From the NCBI GenBank assembly GCA_001972305.1, contig BDDD01000363.1:770977-834976 (forward strand): DNA of 64,000 bases, written 5' to 3'. This document shows positions 33,801-44,859 of this stretch, in pieces. Under the pieces are notes generated by a model. That model did no database searches. It saw only the letters and a list, made by a program, of their open reading frames with translations, and was not told the origin of the DNA. The position numbers were made by a program, and so were the translations under genes. This stretch comes from Cephalotus follicularis. Its lineage: Eukaryota; Streptophyta; Magnoliopsida; Oxalidales; Cephalotaceae. The first letter of the stretch is position 1. Each line of letters opens with the position of its first letter.

Positions 33801-34807
33801 ATAGCTCAACCTTTCCTAACCCCAGCGGAGACAAGCAGTGACATTTACTCAGAAGAGAATTTTGGACACATGTCAAATAGTTTTTTGAGTGTATTTTTAG
33901 TTGAACTCTCAGAACTTCTTTTGTTCCTGTAATAGGGGGATACAATCATATCATATGCAAGATTTCAGGGCAAACTATTATGAAAAGGTTCCTAGTTCAA
34001 TTAAGTAGTATTACTGCTGCATCTCCACTCTCAGAGTTTATAATGCGAATGTAGGTTTATACCAGAGGAAATCCTTATGGCATAGCGGAGGGAATTGTTT
34101 TCAGCATGCCATGCAGATCAAAAGTAAGTCAAAAAGGATAATTTTGGGTGCTGTTTAGATAATCTTGCTCTAATATATATTACAATTTTGCAGGGAGATG
34201 GTAATTATGAACTTGTCAAGGACGTAAAATTTGATGACTACCTTCTCAAGCGGATTACAAAGGTATGTTTTCTTTTATTTTCTTTCCAAGGGATAACGAG
34301 AACTTACAAGCTTGCTTTGATTCTTTCAAAGGATTAAATATGATTAATCATCTTATCATCACATAGAAACTGGGGAAAGAAATCTTTTCTTTTCGCAGCT
34401 TTCAAATGGACGGTTTCCGATATTGTAATAATTTCAATTTACCAATGACTCTTCATCTGTTGCGACGAAGTAGACTCTTCATCTGTTGCAGTGAAGAATA
34501 TAGTTGCATCCAGGATAATCCAACACAGGAGAAACACTTAATTTCCATACTGCCAACTCAAGTAGCTGCTTAACAGTAATTACTAATAAATATAATCGAC
34601 ACCAATGTTTTGCAGACGGAAGCAGAGTTGCTAGCTGAGAAAAGATGTGTCGCCCACCTAATTGGAGAGGTAGGGATCATATTAATATTGTCTCGCCATC
34701 TTCATGTGTTGGTATTACCAGATTAATAACTTAATCTCTTCTGCTCTTTTTAGGGTATTGCTTACTGTGATCTACCTGAGGACACCATGCTTCCTGGAGA
34801 AATGTAA
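21821..34807 (+). CDS. NADP-MDH: Chloroplast NADP-dependent malate dehydrogenase, 14 exons, 441 aa
   Basis: Reduces oxaloacetate to malate with NADPH in the stroma (malate valve). Exons by GT-AG reading: 21821-21999, 22100-22184, 22813-22899, 31530-31614, 32544-32725, 32811-32881, 32963-33053, 33154-33228, 33310-33411, 33536-33658, 34055-34123, 34194-34262, 34616-34669, 34754-34807. They sum to 1326 bases with no stop or shift. Residues 1 to about 57 are a Ser/Thr/Arg-rich transit peptide. Cys76 and Cys81 (DCFGVFC) form the N-terminal thioredoxin-regulated pair, Cys417 and Cys429 the C-terminal pair typical of the light-activated enzyme. GAAGMI (105-110) is the cofactor loop, and WGNHS with His281 the catalytic site. 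Length equals the plant family. Exon 4 follows an 8.6-kb intron filled with copia DNA. Convergent with the NAC gene downstream. Confidence 0.97.
23077..23503 (-). repeat. 3' LTR of element A (427 bp)
   Basis: On the minus strand it runs from TGTTGAACTAATATCC to a CTTACA end, next to target copy TGTTA. About 230 bases (23217-23446) align with 30686-30945 at roughly 85-90 percent by eye. Confidence 0.88.
23504..23515 (-). other. Polypurine tract of element A
   Basis: Minus strand GAAGTGAGAGAA immediately before the LTR start TGTTGAAC. Confidence 0.75.
23516..23863 (-). other. 3' untranslated internal region of element A
   Basis: Between the RNase H stop and the polypurine tract. No frame; a second purine-rich run GGTGGGGGTC (minus) lies near 23620-23630. 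Confidence 0.6.
23864..26235 (-). pseudogene. Integrase, RT and RNase H remnant of copia element A
   Basis: Read on the minus strand: integrase core end ([34 protein letters not shown]) and C-terminal part ([16 protein letters not shown]); RT ([34 protein letters not shown], and the catalytic [11 protein letters not shown], intact); RNase H ([36 protein letters not shown]). Several stops and frame changes separate the pieces, for example near 25615, 24980 and 24565. The frame is open right up to 26235, where B begins, which shows that B cut the integrase. Confidence 0.9.
26236..26421 (+). repeat. 5' LTR of element B (186 bp)
   Basis: TGTTAGAGGC to CTTTAACA, followed at once by the primer site. 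A TATATATATATG run near 26351-26362 may serve as TATA box. The LTR is short, within the lower range for copia elements. Confidence 0.82.
26422..26433 (+). other. Primer binding site of element B
   Basis: TGGTATCAGAGC, complementary to the 3' end of plant initiator methionine tRNA, standard for copia elements. Confidence 0.93.
26434..26990 (+). repeat. Leader of element B with direct repeats and a tRNA-like B box
   Basis: GATCTGGT(T)TGGTG(A/G)CATAT occurs three times (26481, 26509, 26547), the motif GCGACTTTGA twice, and CCAGACGCTCCACAGTG twice (26816 and 26842, 26 bp apart). On the minus strand 26798-26788 reads GGTTCGATCCC, close to the internal B box of tRNA genes and SINEs. Noncoding apart from short frames. 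Confidence 0.7.
26991..30685 (+). pseudogene. gag-pol remnant of copia element B
   Basis: Starts at the ATG of 26991 ([10 protein letters not shown]). Gag has stops at 27198, 27290 and 27400 and ends with an intact zinc knuckle [14 protein letters not shown] near 27810. Protease [10 protein letters not shown], pre-integrase [17 protein letters not shown] with [10 protein letters not shown], integrase [10 protein letters not shown] and [13 protein letters not shown], then stops at 28756 and 28876. The integrase end ([13 protein letters not shown]) runs to about 29325. RT shows [24 protein letters not shown]; its catalytic motif reads YVDYI near 30255 where the family has YVDD, so the second Asp is lost. 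RNase H is cut at 30685. Confidence 0.9.
30686..30954 (-). repeat. 5' LTR remnant of element A (269 bp)
   Basis: Minus-strand start TGTTGGATTCGG at 30954, next to target copy TGTTA (30955-30959). Compared with the 3' LTR it lacks about 25 bases near its start and all sequence beyond 30686. Confidence 0.87.
31745..32050. repeat. Possible MITE in intron 4 of the dehydrogenase gene
   Basis: Left GCCCATTTGGAACTG and right, reversed, GGTCTGTTTGGTAGTG are imperfect inverted ends around a noncoding core. Within it a block of about 60 bp (CACTTGG...AAGAACCCAACTGAGTTTGG) is duplicated. No certain target duplication. Confidence 0.5.
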
Positions 34808-36117
34808 CAGTTGTCAAACAGAAAGTGAAATCAAAGAATACAATATTGTTTACTTGGCATAAGTATGCAAATATCTGAACAGGTAGTGTTAAGAAATACA
34901 GTGAATTTTGAGCCTAGAAAGTTATGTAGCAGCACAGCTTGAAGCTTGTACGGTGATTTCATCCCAAAACCATTTGATTCGACCGGAGACTTGTGGGGAC
35001 CGTCAAACCAGCAAAAGTCCTAATCTGAAGCAGTTGGGTTATTATATAATTGTATTATGTGCTTTGAATAGTCAAGTGAATTATGTTTGTAAAGGTTAAT
35101 GCTTTAACTGATCAATTACTGGGAAGAATATATTCATGTTGATACTACTCGGAGTCAAGTAAATTATGTTAAAAAAATCTGAAGCAGTCTTGGTCTTAAG
35201 GCGATGTGCAAAATTTTTGGCACAACTAATTCAGAACCAAATTGATAATATTGATGATGAAAACTGTTGAATGTAATTTGCAATATGATAAATCTGAAAT
35301 GCACTGTTATTATATTGGATAATGTCTCAGTTGCCATGGAGGTCAGAATCTTATATCTTAGAGAAAACCAATGTTTGAAAGCCAGATCAGACAGCAATGT
35401 TTTAAAATCTGATTCAAATGGGCTAGTGTGACCCCTCCGTCCGATCTGATTAAACTCTAAAAATCAGTTTTAGGAATTGTTCGGATTGACCTGTTGACTT
35501 GATCGATCCGATCGGGATCGGGTTTGCCCTCAGATCGGATAACAAAAAAAATAAACATATAACAGACAGGTGAGTAAATCAGGTACTAAAACATGGAAAA
35601 AAGCACTCAGATGAATGGATGACATCTCTAAAGCCATCCAATCAAAAGGAAATAGAGGACCGAAAAAAACATGTAAACTATAAAACATAAGTAATTGCTT
35701 TTCTTAACGCATAGAACATCATCTAGCATTAAACCCACAAATAGCTGAAGACCACAAATAGCTGAAGAACTCGGAACTCGTGTCGCTGTAAGCTTGGTTC
35801 GCCGGAAACGCTAACAGAAACAATATTATTATATGACCAATTTATGCCAAACTATAGAGAACATTTCAGGTGACAAGGTAATTATAAAATCTAAGCAGTT
35901 AGTTTAAAGCTAAAATAAATTTATATAGGTCATGCGAGACCAGTTATCAGTTTAGTAATAATAAGCACAATTGACCAACAAGTCAAATAACAAATAATTA
36001 GACAAATAAAATGGTGTCCTACACAAACCTGTGAGAACTTGCCTACCAAACTAACCCCAATAATTTCAATTCATGGTAGAGTTTCGACTGATCAGTGCCA
36101 ACCTTATTGTTGACTCC
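34808..36117. other. Intergenic region between two convergent genes
   Basis: Holds the 3' untranslated ends of both the dehydrogenase gene (+) and the NAC gene (-). No gene, no clear repeat. A GATC/CGATC-rich patch lies at about 35440-35540. Polyadenylation sites could not be placed. Confidence 0.6.
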
Positions 36118-39100
36118 TTATCTGGTATAAATATAGGAAGCAATCTTAAAACTAACAGAAAGAATTGCGACCCAAAAGAACATCAAGAAAATCCAGCTCC
36201 TTGACAGCACAGGCCCGGCCTTCCCTGAGAGCAAGTTACTCATTGGCACCGAACTTGGAGAAACAAAATCATGTGAGAGATCAAAAGAAAGGAGAATATT
36301 GAGGTCCCCATTTTTGCCATATGACCACTCCATTCCACCACCGCTTATAGTTATGTTTCTTATTCTGACAATGCCAGCAGTAACATGAACAGAACTGGAG
36401 GATTGTCCCTCCGAATTTAGCCGAATAACAGCATCTTTTGTAGGAAACTCTGAAGCAAATGCAGGAGGAGCTGGGATACTGCCCAACATGTGTTTGTAGA
36501 ATGGATATTTGATATCTGCAACATAAGGTCCACAAGAATGAACAAAGATCAATACAAGCATAAGGAGGAAAAAAAGACTATATAGAAGTTAATATGTCGA
36601 GAAGTCTTAATATCTATAAGTCGGTATATGTGTGGTGGACTCACCTGACGGAAATTTGGCGGGCTCCGGGTCTGGCTTTTTCCTTGAGGACGATGCATTA
36701 TTGTTACCAGGTGCTTCTAACATATGTTTGCTTCCCATGGCCACTAGCTCTGTTCCTTCATTCACAGGCTGTCACAATGCAACAAGTTAATTGAAATCAG
36801 CAGGTAGAATACATTTCAGGAGCCAGATACTGAAGTTAATGATATATTACCTTCTCGGTCAGAGGTACTTGGTCTAAAACTATGTTCTCACTATTCATCA
36901 TCTGAGAATTCAGAGTTGATGAGGTGTCACCATCAGCATCAATTGAAACTATGTTTTCAGTATTCATTATGGGAGAATTCATTGATGATGAGATGTCACC
37001 ATCAGCATCAAGGAATGTAAGGTAGTCGCCAAGGTCAAAGTTAGCGGGATCTGCCTCAGGGGGCTTCAACAGATCATTAGTTTCCAGGTATAGTTTGTCA
37101 TTGTATTGAGCATCATCAGTGGCATCAAAGTAAGGTTCATCAAGTAAGTAACTAAAATCAACAGGATTCACATTGTTGCTTGATTCAGCAACATATTCAT
37201 CTTTGATGGTACTATCAATATTCCCATATTCCTCTGGTATGTCAAAGAACAACCGGTCATCCTCAGGCAGCTCTGAACCAGATTGGGTCACACCTATGCC
37301 TATTGCAGGCTTTTGATCAGCTTCACCATAGACGGCGGACTGTTCAACATAATTGCTGGTATCACCATAATAGACATTACATGGAATGGAAGCATTATCA
37401 TATGATATGCTGATGCCAAGATTCTGCCAAAAGAAACACCAATCCAAGAATTTGAGTTTCATATTTACAAGAACGAACCAAAAACTAGACTAAATGAGCA
37501 GAGCTCAGTTATATGAATCGTAAACCATATATACAACAGAGTACACCTGGCAAAAGCCCAACAAATCCTACCATAGGAAAATACATGCATGTTTGAGAAA
37601 TCTAGAAGTGTTATGATTAAATAATTTTCAAAAATGTTCTAAAAAAAAAAAAATTCTTGTCAGAAAGCACCGTCTCTCTCACTGATCCTATGTGCTCTGG
37701 TCCTTCCAGTAACAAGAAATCATTTGCTTGCTTGCTTCTCCCCTCTAGTAATACTCTTCCTATCCCTAAAACCCCAAAACACACAACTCTAATGATTTTC
37801 CATATCATCTTGAGAGAACTTTTTCGATTTAATCCAGCGAGGCAAACATGTATTATTACGTTACTTCAACGGCATCACACAAAATATGAGAACACCAAAA
37901 GAAGGTAGATATTCAAGCCCAAGTTATTGATCATGACTGCAACAATCACGGTAATTGAAAACAGATTATTTGGAAGCGTAGCTATCCAGAAAGATGGAAG
38001 GAAACATAGTAGTCTGAGGTTCAGAAGTTCAGTACAGAATCAGTTCTCAAACTGTACAAGATGGTGATCCCCAAAAAGACAATGAACGATGCCATTTTCT
38101 TACTTTCCTTCGTCTAGAGAACAGCGTTGGCTTGGGATTATGGACAGCATAACTCTCGTTTGAGCTCCCATTTTGTTTACCATTAATACAAGGAAAGGAA
38201 CATCGCCAATGAAAAGAATACAGAATTGACAAGGCAAGGAAGGCTTTGATAGCACAATAGAATCAGGGTCCCTTGCTTAGTAGTTCCAGCCATAAACTTT
38301 CTGCAGGGGCGTGTCATGCTTACTAGAATCATAATAACAGATTGCTTGGGGAAAAACACAAGCTTCCTTCACATCAGAATTTTAAAGGGATTTAAAGCCA
38401 TAATGCCTGAACCTTCTCTGCACGCAGATAGGAGTGTTGTATTTGATGTGGACACAGGGTGTTCATCAATATGACTCCAAAGAAAAACTTTCTCATAAAG
38501 GCAATGTTGAAAATGTTTGCGCAAACGAGAACCATAAGTAATGTAAGGGTAAAATAATTATCTGGATACAAATTCCTTGAGAATTTTACCCGAATCCCTT
38601 AGTTTAAGCAATTTCAGAGCAAATTGAGCTCAGTTATCTTATTTCCTTTAGAAGTTAAAGCCTGGAATCCACAACCAAACCCATCATTCTTTGTACACAA
38701 CACACACACACACACACACACACAAAAAAAAAAGAGGCTCATTCATACTTATTCTACACTACTTGAAATCTTCCCTACGAAAGCAAAGAAGAGAAACCAA
38801 TTATCTCTTAAAAAGGCAGAAAAGAAAAACGCTCACCATATTTATATTACACTATTAAATATCCCCTCGTGCTATAAAAAAAGCAAAGAAATTAATAATC
38901 CTTTGTTATTTGGGGGTAAAAAAGGACAAGAATTTATACTTCTTCCATGCAAATTGAAGCCTGCTAAATGGCTCAAAACTCTATAATTTAGAGCTTCATT
39001 GGTCAAACGGTCAAATTATCACAACCCTTTTAAACAACGTAATGAGAAAAAAGAGGGTAAGGCTCACTACTAATGCTCTTTGGAAGCCACTTGAGAAGAG

Positions 39101-41223
39101 AGTAGAGATGGAAGAAGAACATTAATTTTTTTTTCATGGAATTTCAAATAAGCTTCCAACCTTAAAGTCGAGCTAATAGCAAAAGTCTTGAGACCATCTA
39201 TCATTCTCAGTTTAACATTCCTACATGCTTCACTGGGTTCTCTTATGCAGCATGCATCAGAGCCTCAGAAACATTTATCATGCATGCACAATTAACTGGT
39301 ACAAAACTTTCATCCTTTGGAGTTATTCAGCTCCTACTAGTTCAACCTATAAAGATATACTCATCCTAAAAGTGACAGTTACAGGAATTCTGTCGACCTA
39401 GATGTTACCGTTATTTCCTATATGTAGCAAGACGTCAAAGTCCATGTATCACAGTAGGATCATAGATCCTAACATGTGACAACACATAAGTAATCTTAAA
39501 GTCGCATATGATGCATCCATCATTGGGAACTTATGGACAATAACCTCCACCGCCATTTTTTTATCTCCAAAACAGTACAACAGAGAATAGAACTGCTTTT
39601 CCACTAACTGAAAATAAAAATAAAATTATCTGATAATAAAAACCTCCTGGACCATTGAAGGAAATTTGTCCTACTAATTGTCTTACCGAATTAAACCGAA
39701 AATGCTCTGACATTGGTTCCGTTGTTCGTCTGGGTGGGAGTAGATGGACCACTCATATTTTGTGGAAGAGGAGAAATGGAATGGGGTTTTGGGTATGTGA
39801 GTGCAGTGACAATAAGGTGAAAGTCAAGCGATCTGAAGTTCACAGATAAGCAATCTGCAAAAGATTTCCAAAAATCTAACACTATGTAGAGATTCTCTGT
39901 TGCTACTATGCAGTTCTATAGTATTCTGCTTAACTTCTATTCTGTTAATAAAATAAATGAAAAAACAAAAGTATGGAGTTTGTTTGTTAGTGTCCTTAGA
40001 TTTTGTTTTAGCAGTGGCTCTAGTTTTATGATTGCAAAATTTGAGGGGTGAGGCAGTCCTTCCATCAACTCCAACTCTGGGCGCTAGAGAAAGATACTTC
40101 TTGGATCAAGCTGCATAAATTAGGTGATTTTAATGGCATAGCATTGTCATTATCACGCATGATGTTAAGTGAATAATAATAAACTATTGTAAGTTGGGTA
40201 ATGAAGAGTAGTTATAGAATGACTAAAGCTAGATCCATAAACATAAACAATGCTTCTAAACCAGATCTGGAGAAAGAGAACGCAATTCACCATTTAAACA
40301 GCATTTGAAAATCATACAACAAACATATAAAATCCCAAACCTGGTCAAGGTCATTTGGATGGAAAAACACAGAGTCATCCCCAACAGCAACGGCAACAGT
40401 AACCTTATCTTCCTCGTTACCCTCCCCCTCCCCCTCCTCCTCCTCCTCCTCGTCCTCCTCCTCCCACTCCCATTCTTCCTCAATAAACGGAGCACCATAC
40501 TGCTCCCCGTTCTTAGGCCCCGTCCCGCTCTTCTGGAAGACCCTACAAAGCACATACGCATCCTTTCCTCCCAACACAAAAACAAACCAACAAAATCAAC
40601 TCAAATCCCATAAAAGCCCGACAAAATGGTTATGATAATAATACGTTATCTGTCGATCTTACTTGTGCGATTCCAGCTTCGTCGAGCTGGTCATCGGCGA
40701 GGCGGTACTCGTGCATGACCCAGTTGGTCCTCTCGCCGGAAGGGGCGCGGCCGAGGTGATAAACAAGGGTCTTCTTCATCCCCACCGTCCGGGAATTACA
40801 GGTGATGGGACGATCCTTCCCTGTGGTCTTCCAATAGCCCTTCTCGGTGGCCCTATTGGTCCTGGAACTCGACGCCTTCCCATACTTCTTGTCTAATCCA
40901 CTGAAAAAATACCACTCCAAATCCCTAGTTTTCAGCTTCGACTTCCCTAAAACATTAATCATCAATTCATATTAAATCATTGTGATTGTTAAAAACAAAA
41001 AAAAACTAATAAATAATAGAGATTAAGGTATGTATAATTAAGTGTACGGACCTGGGAGGTCCCATGGCTCGGATTTGTAGATGTCGGTGTAGGCTATGGG
41101 GTCGAAGCGGAAGGGTTTGTTGGTGACCTTGCGCTTCAGGTAGTACCGGACCAGCTCTTCGTCGGTTGGGTGGAACCGGAACCCCGGTGCCAGTGAGCTT
41201 CTTCTTGTTGCGTCACGGCTCAT
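36118..41223 (-). CDS. Membrane-tethered NAC transcription factor, 6 exons, 590 aa
   Basis: Exons on the minus strand: 41223-41052, 40946-40663, 40562-40341, 37423-36851, 36768-36645, 36515-36118; all GT-AG, total 591 codons with stop, no break. Residues 1 to about 160 form the NAC DNA-binding domain ([87 protein letters not shown]). [14 protein letters not shown] and a long acidic run ([14 protein letters not shown]) follow, then a Ser/Asp-rich activation region. The last 26 residues hold one membrane span ([16 protein letters not shown], about 566-581). Such factors sit in a membrane and are cut free under stress. It resembles the NAC053/NAC078 clade; the exact orthology is inferred. Confidence 0.93.
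37424..40340 (-). other. Intron 3 of the NAC gene (2.9 kb)
   Basis: Donor CAG|GTTTGG, acceptor TTTGGCAG. Contains a CA microsatellite (38700-38722) followed by an A run, and no recognisable element or gene. Short frames inside have no motif. Confidence 0.85.
38699..38732. repeat. CA microsatellite in NAC intron 3
   Basis: About 12 CA units followed by an A tract. Confidence 0.9.
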
Positions 41224-42300
41224 CAGTCTTCAGTCTTCAGTTTTAGAGAGAGAGAGAGAGAGAGTAGTTGAATTTCTCGTGGTGATTTGATTTGATTTTA
41301 GGAGAGAGAGAGAAATAAAAGAGTCATTGCGCGAAAGTGAAAGGTTTTAGAGTGTTTTTTTTTTTTTTTGATAAATTGTAGGAGGAGGAGGGGAGAGTGT
41401 TAGAGTTACAAGAGGGGGTATGGGTGACGGTAACGGACCTGTTATGATGTGTGGCTGGAGCCACGTGGATATGTGAGGAAGGAGTTCGTGATGGAAACGT
41501 GAAAGTAGAGAGAGAGAGAGAGGCGGTTGCTTCTGGTTTAAGGCCGTTGACGTAATTGCATCCGTCAAGTAATGGAGAAAGTGTAGAGTAGTTTTAATGG
41601 AATGACGGATTTGTCCTATCCATCATCATCTGTGCTTCCTTCCTAAAAACCCCTGGTCGTATATCTGATGAATATAGTAATTTAGAAGAATCGATAAGTA
41701 ATTTTCAATGAGCAATGTTGTAATAATAATATTTGTTTAAATCCCACGTCAAGTTTCAATCGATTTTTCCATTCCATAGAAAAGAAAAAAAAAAAAGAAC
41801 ACATCAAATACATCCAAAGCTTACCGTTTTATAAATCTCATCAAAATAAAAATATGTACAATAACATGCAATTTAATTTTAATATAGATTGCGATCATTT
41901 TTTTTTTTTGTAACAAATGGTGTCAAAATATCGTGATTGTTTTAATATTAAAATTAAAATATCATAAAAAATCATTATTAATTTTTGGCATATTACTTAT
42001 TATTCAAAACTATTGTTGTCGATAGTATTACTATAATAGATTTTAACAAATTCAATAACATATTAATGTAATGGAAGTATTGAACTAAATCATTTGTGAA
42101 CAATTTAGAGCTCAATTCCCAATCCATTAGCAAGCATAAAAATTCAAATTCAAAATCAAAATCAAAATCAAATACATTTTTAAAAGCGTAAGTATCAAAT
42201 TGTTAAATGAACTCAATTTTCGTTCAATTGAGCTAAAATTTCAAAACAGGGTCAATGTAGGACATCAGTGAAGTGAAAAAAAGACGTAAATGACAGGTCA
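41224..42300 (-). other. Promoter-side region of the NAC gene
   Basis: Upstream of the minus-strand ATG: a GA/CT run at about 41246-41264 and more GA runs at 41303 and 41506 (CT-rich leader in gene sense), a T run at 41357-41370, then AT-rich sequence without genes. No clear TATA box. Bases 42301-42305 (CATAC) are the presumed left target copy of element C. Confidence 0.6.
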
Positions 42301-42305
42301 CATAC

Positions 42306-44810
42306 TGTAACTCCCTGTGCCCAGAGGATGGACACGTGACATTACTCTCAATCCAATATACAATACAATGGTCAGGACTAGCAATATAAAAATACGAAAA
42401 AACTAAACACTTTACAATACCTGTCTTTGTGCGGAAGATACAATACAATTCTCTTGTAAACCATCACAATAATCCATCCATGAGATACAATACAATACAA
42501 TACTAATTCTGTTACAATACGATACCAGTCATTTCATTACAATACATTTTCAATACAATACTCGATATCAGTCTCATCGGTACAATCTACGATATAAGCT
42601 CGTCACATCAAAACGATCATGCGATCGCATCGCACCGAACCTTCAATCCTTCTGTCCGCTGCTACCTACTGTCCTACCTATACCGCACACAAAATGTACA
42701 ACACAGTCCCACCCCGAAGGATGGGGTTAGACACAAGGCTAAGCAGAAACCTCATGCAACATGTATGTATGAACAATGTGCAATATCGGTGACAATCTAT
42801 GCAATATCAATGTGCGGTGTACAATATCAATGCATGATATGGCAATGCATGCATACAATTGGCGATCTGACTATCCATATGACATTGGCCCATAACAGAT
42901 CATATGAATAGGATCTATAACTATCAATCAATATTAGACACTCGGTGGTGGTGTATAAAACACCCAATCAATCATATCCTATAGAGCATGCGACATCGGT
43001 CAATACAATGTCAATCAATAACAATGATCAATCCCATATAAGGTAGTACTTCAAAAAGGGTGTGAGATCCATCTACTGTTCTCAGACTAATCAGGTCTGG
43101 AACTCATAGATCTTCCAGCCTATGGCTGGGTCAATACAGTCTCGATGAGCTACAACCGAGGGAGCTACTATACCGTCAGGGAGCTATGGCCCTCAAGGGA
43201 GAATCAATTGTCAATCAATAACAGTTTTACTAGTCAGCAGGTCAATACAATACAATAAATGAAACGATCGACGAAATAGGTGGACAGAGTCAACAACCTA
43301 ACATGCCGACACGAATCATAAGGTCGCTCTATAGGATCCATACAATACAATCAATCATGTCAGTACAATGTCAATACAATGTCGATAAGTGGTGATGTCT
43401 AATGGAGAAATGAGAATGCGCGTCCAACGTTTCAAACTTAGACTCACGACACTTATGACTCAAGCAATCAATCAATCAATAGCCGATGGATGGTAACAAT
43501 CGATTCAAAGAGATAGGAAAGAACATCTATCCAGTTAAAGAAAGTCACTGGGTCATCGCCTACGGCTCAATCTGTCATTCTATCAATCAATCATTGAAAA
43601 TCGTGGAAAAACTATGTTTCAAACGCTTAAATACCTCAAGTGAGGTTCTGGTCAAGCGGCAATGTGAAAATGAGTTGAAACAAAGCTTTAAAACATTAAT
43701 TTTCCAAAACAGGGCATTAGGCGTCGACGCTTAACGATTTCTTTCAATACAAGGCTGATGGGCGTCAACGGCATGGCAAGAGGCGTTGACGCGCATCGCG
43801 TTTTTAAAAACCAGTAGGTTTAGGCGTTGACGCTAACGCCTATCACCTTTCTATATACAAGTGAGTTTAGACGCTGACGTTCTTGAGTCAAGGCGTCGAT
43901 GCGTAAACCAAAAACGTCAACATTGAGATGGCTGATATGATTTACGTCGATGTTTTTTCTGAAAAAAAAAGGAGATCCCAGATCGTAGGCGTCAACGCCA
44001 AAGATACGCGTTGACGCTAATGTCGAATAAAACAGTTCAAAAGCATCAAGGCGTCAATGCCAATGGGCTAGGAGTCGACGTCTGTGCTGGGGAAAAACCA
44101 GTTTTCAGCAAAAAAGTAGCCGATCTCCGGTCAAAATCCATTTTAAAGCCATTCTTTGAAAACAAAGGGTTAAAATCAGTCCTTTAAGGTTAGTAAAACT
44201 TGTTACAACCTTCAATTTACAATTTCAATCCTTCTAGATTAGTTAGATCAAGGATTCCATTTCAAAACCCTTATTTTCTAATTCAATACAATACAATCAT
44301 TCAATCATTCAATTCAATCAATCAATCAGTCAAGCAATGAACAATACAAGTAGAGAAGTCCTACATAATATCGTAGCTTCAACAGTTGAGCAAATGATCG
44401 ATCAATGACTGGAAAACACTCAAGAACCAGTTGTTGTCTTGTTCAAGTGGCAAGCCTAACTTGCAACTGCTATCTTTGCCAATGAAGGAACCAAATCCGG
44501 AGCTACTAGGAAGAGGGAGAGGCTGCCCAGCAAGAGAGAGAGGGAGAAGGATAGAGAGACAAGGAGAAGAATGAAAAATGAGAGAATGAGAGAAAATGGT
44601 TAAGGAAGTTGACTTATATAGTCAATCCGGCCAATTCTCCGAAACTCAGCCCAAATATCCTGACTATACATGCATATAATCAATACAATAACCAATAGGT
44701 ATATGAATACCTCAATTCAATACAGTACAATACATTTCAATATAATTCAGTACAGCACAATACGGTACAACATGTGCATGAACAGTACAAAAGGAAATTC
44801 AGGTTTTACA
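42306..44810 (-). repeat. 3' LTR of element C (2505 bp)
   Basis: Plus-strand ends TGTAAC and GTTTTACA. Rich in CAATACAATAC-like microsatellite. A cluster of GGCGT(C/T)(G/A)ACGC motifs lies at 43720-44090. Size fits long Tekay-type LTRs. Confidence 0.9.
43720..44095. repeat. Cluster of CGTCGACG-like motifs in the LTR of C
   Basis: About ten scattered copies of a core close to GGCGTCGACGC or GGCGTTGACGC, at irregular spacing of 20-60 bp. Confidence 0.75.
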
Positions 44811-44826
44811 TTCTCCCCTCCTTAAA
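44811..44826 (-). other. Polypurine tract of element C
   Basis: Minus strand CTTTTAAGGAGGGGAGAA just before the LTR start TGTAAAACC. Confidence 0.85.
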
Positions 44827-44859
44827 AGAATCTGGTCCCCAGATTCAACAGTCAATCGG

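Noticed and set aside
38624..38986. 120-codon plus frame in NAC intron 3
   Set aside because: Includes the CA microsatellite ([12 protein letters not shown]) and lies in an intron; no support.
40305..40613. 102-codon plus frame with a leucine-rich stretch
   Set aside because: Complement of the acidic run in NAC exon 3.
42306..44810. Regularly spaced CAATACAATAC strings suggesting a CRISPR-like array
   Set aside because: Spacing is irregular, units are a simple microsatellite in a plant LTR; no spacers of constant length.
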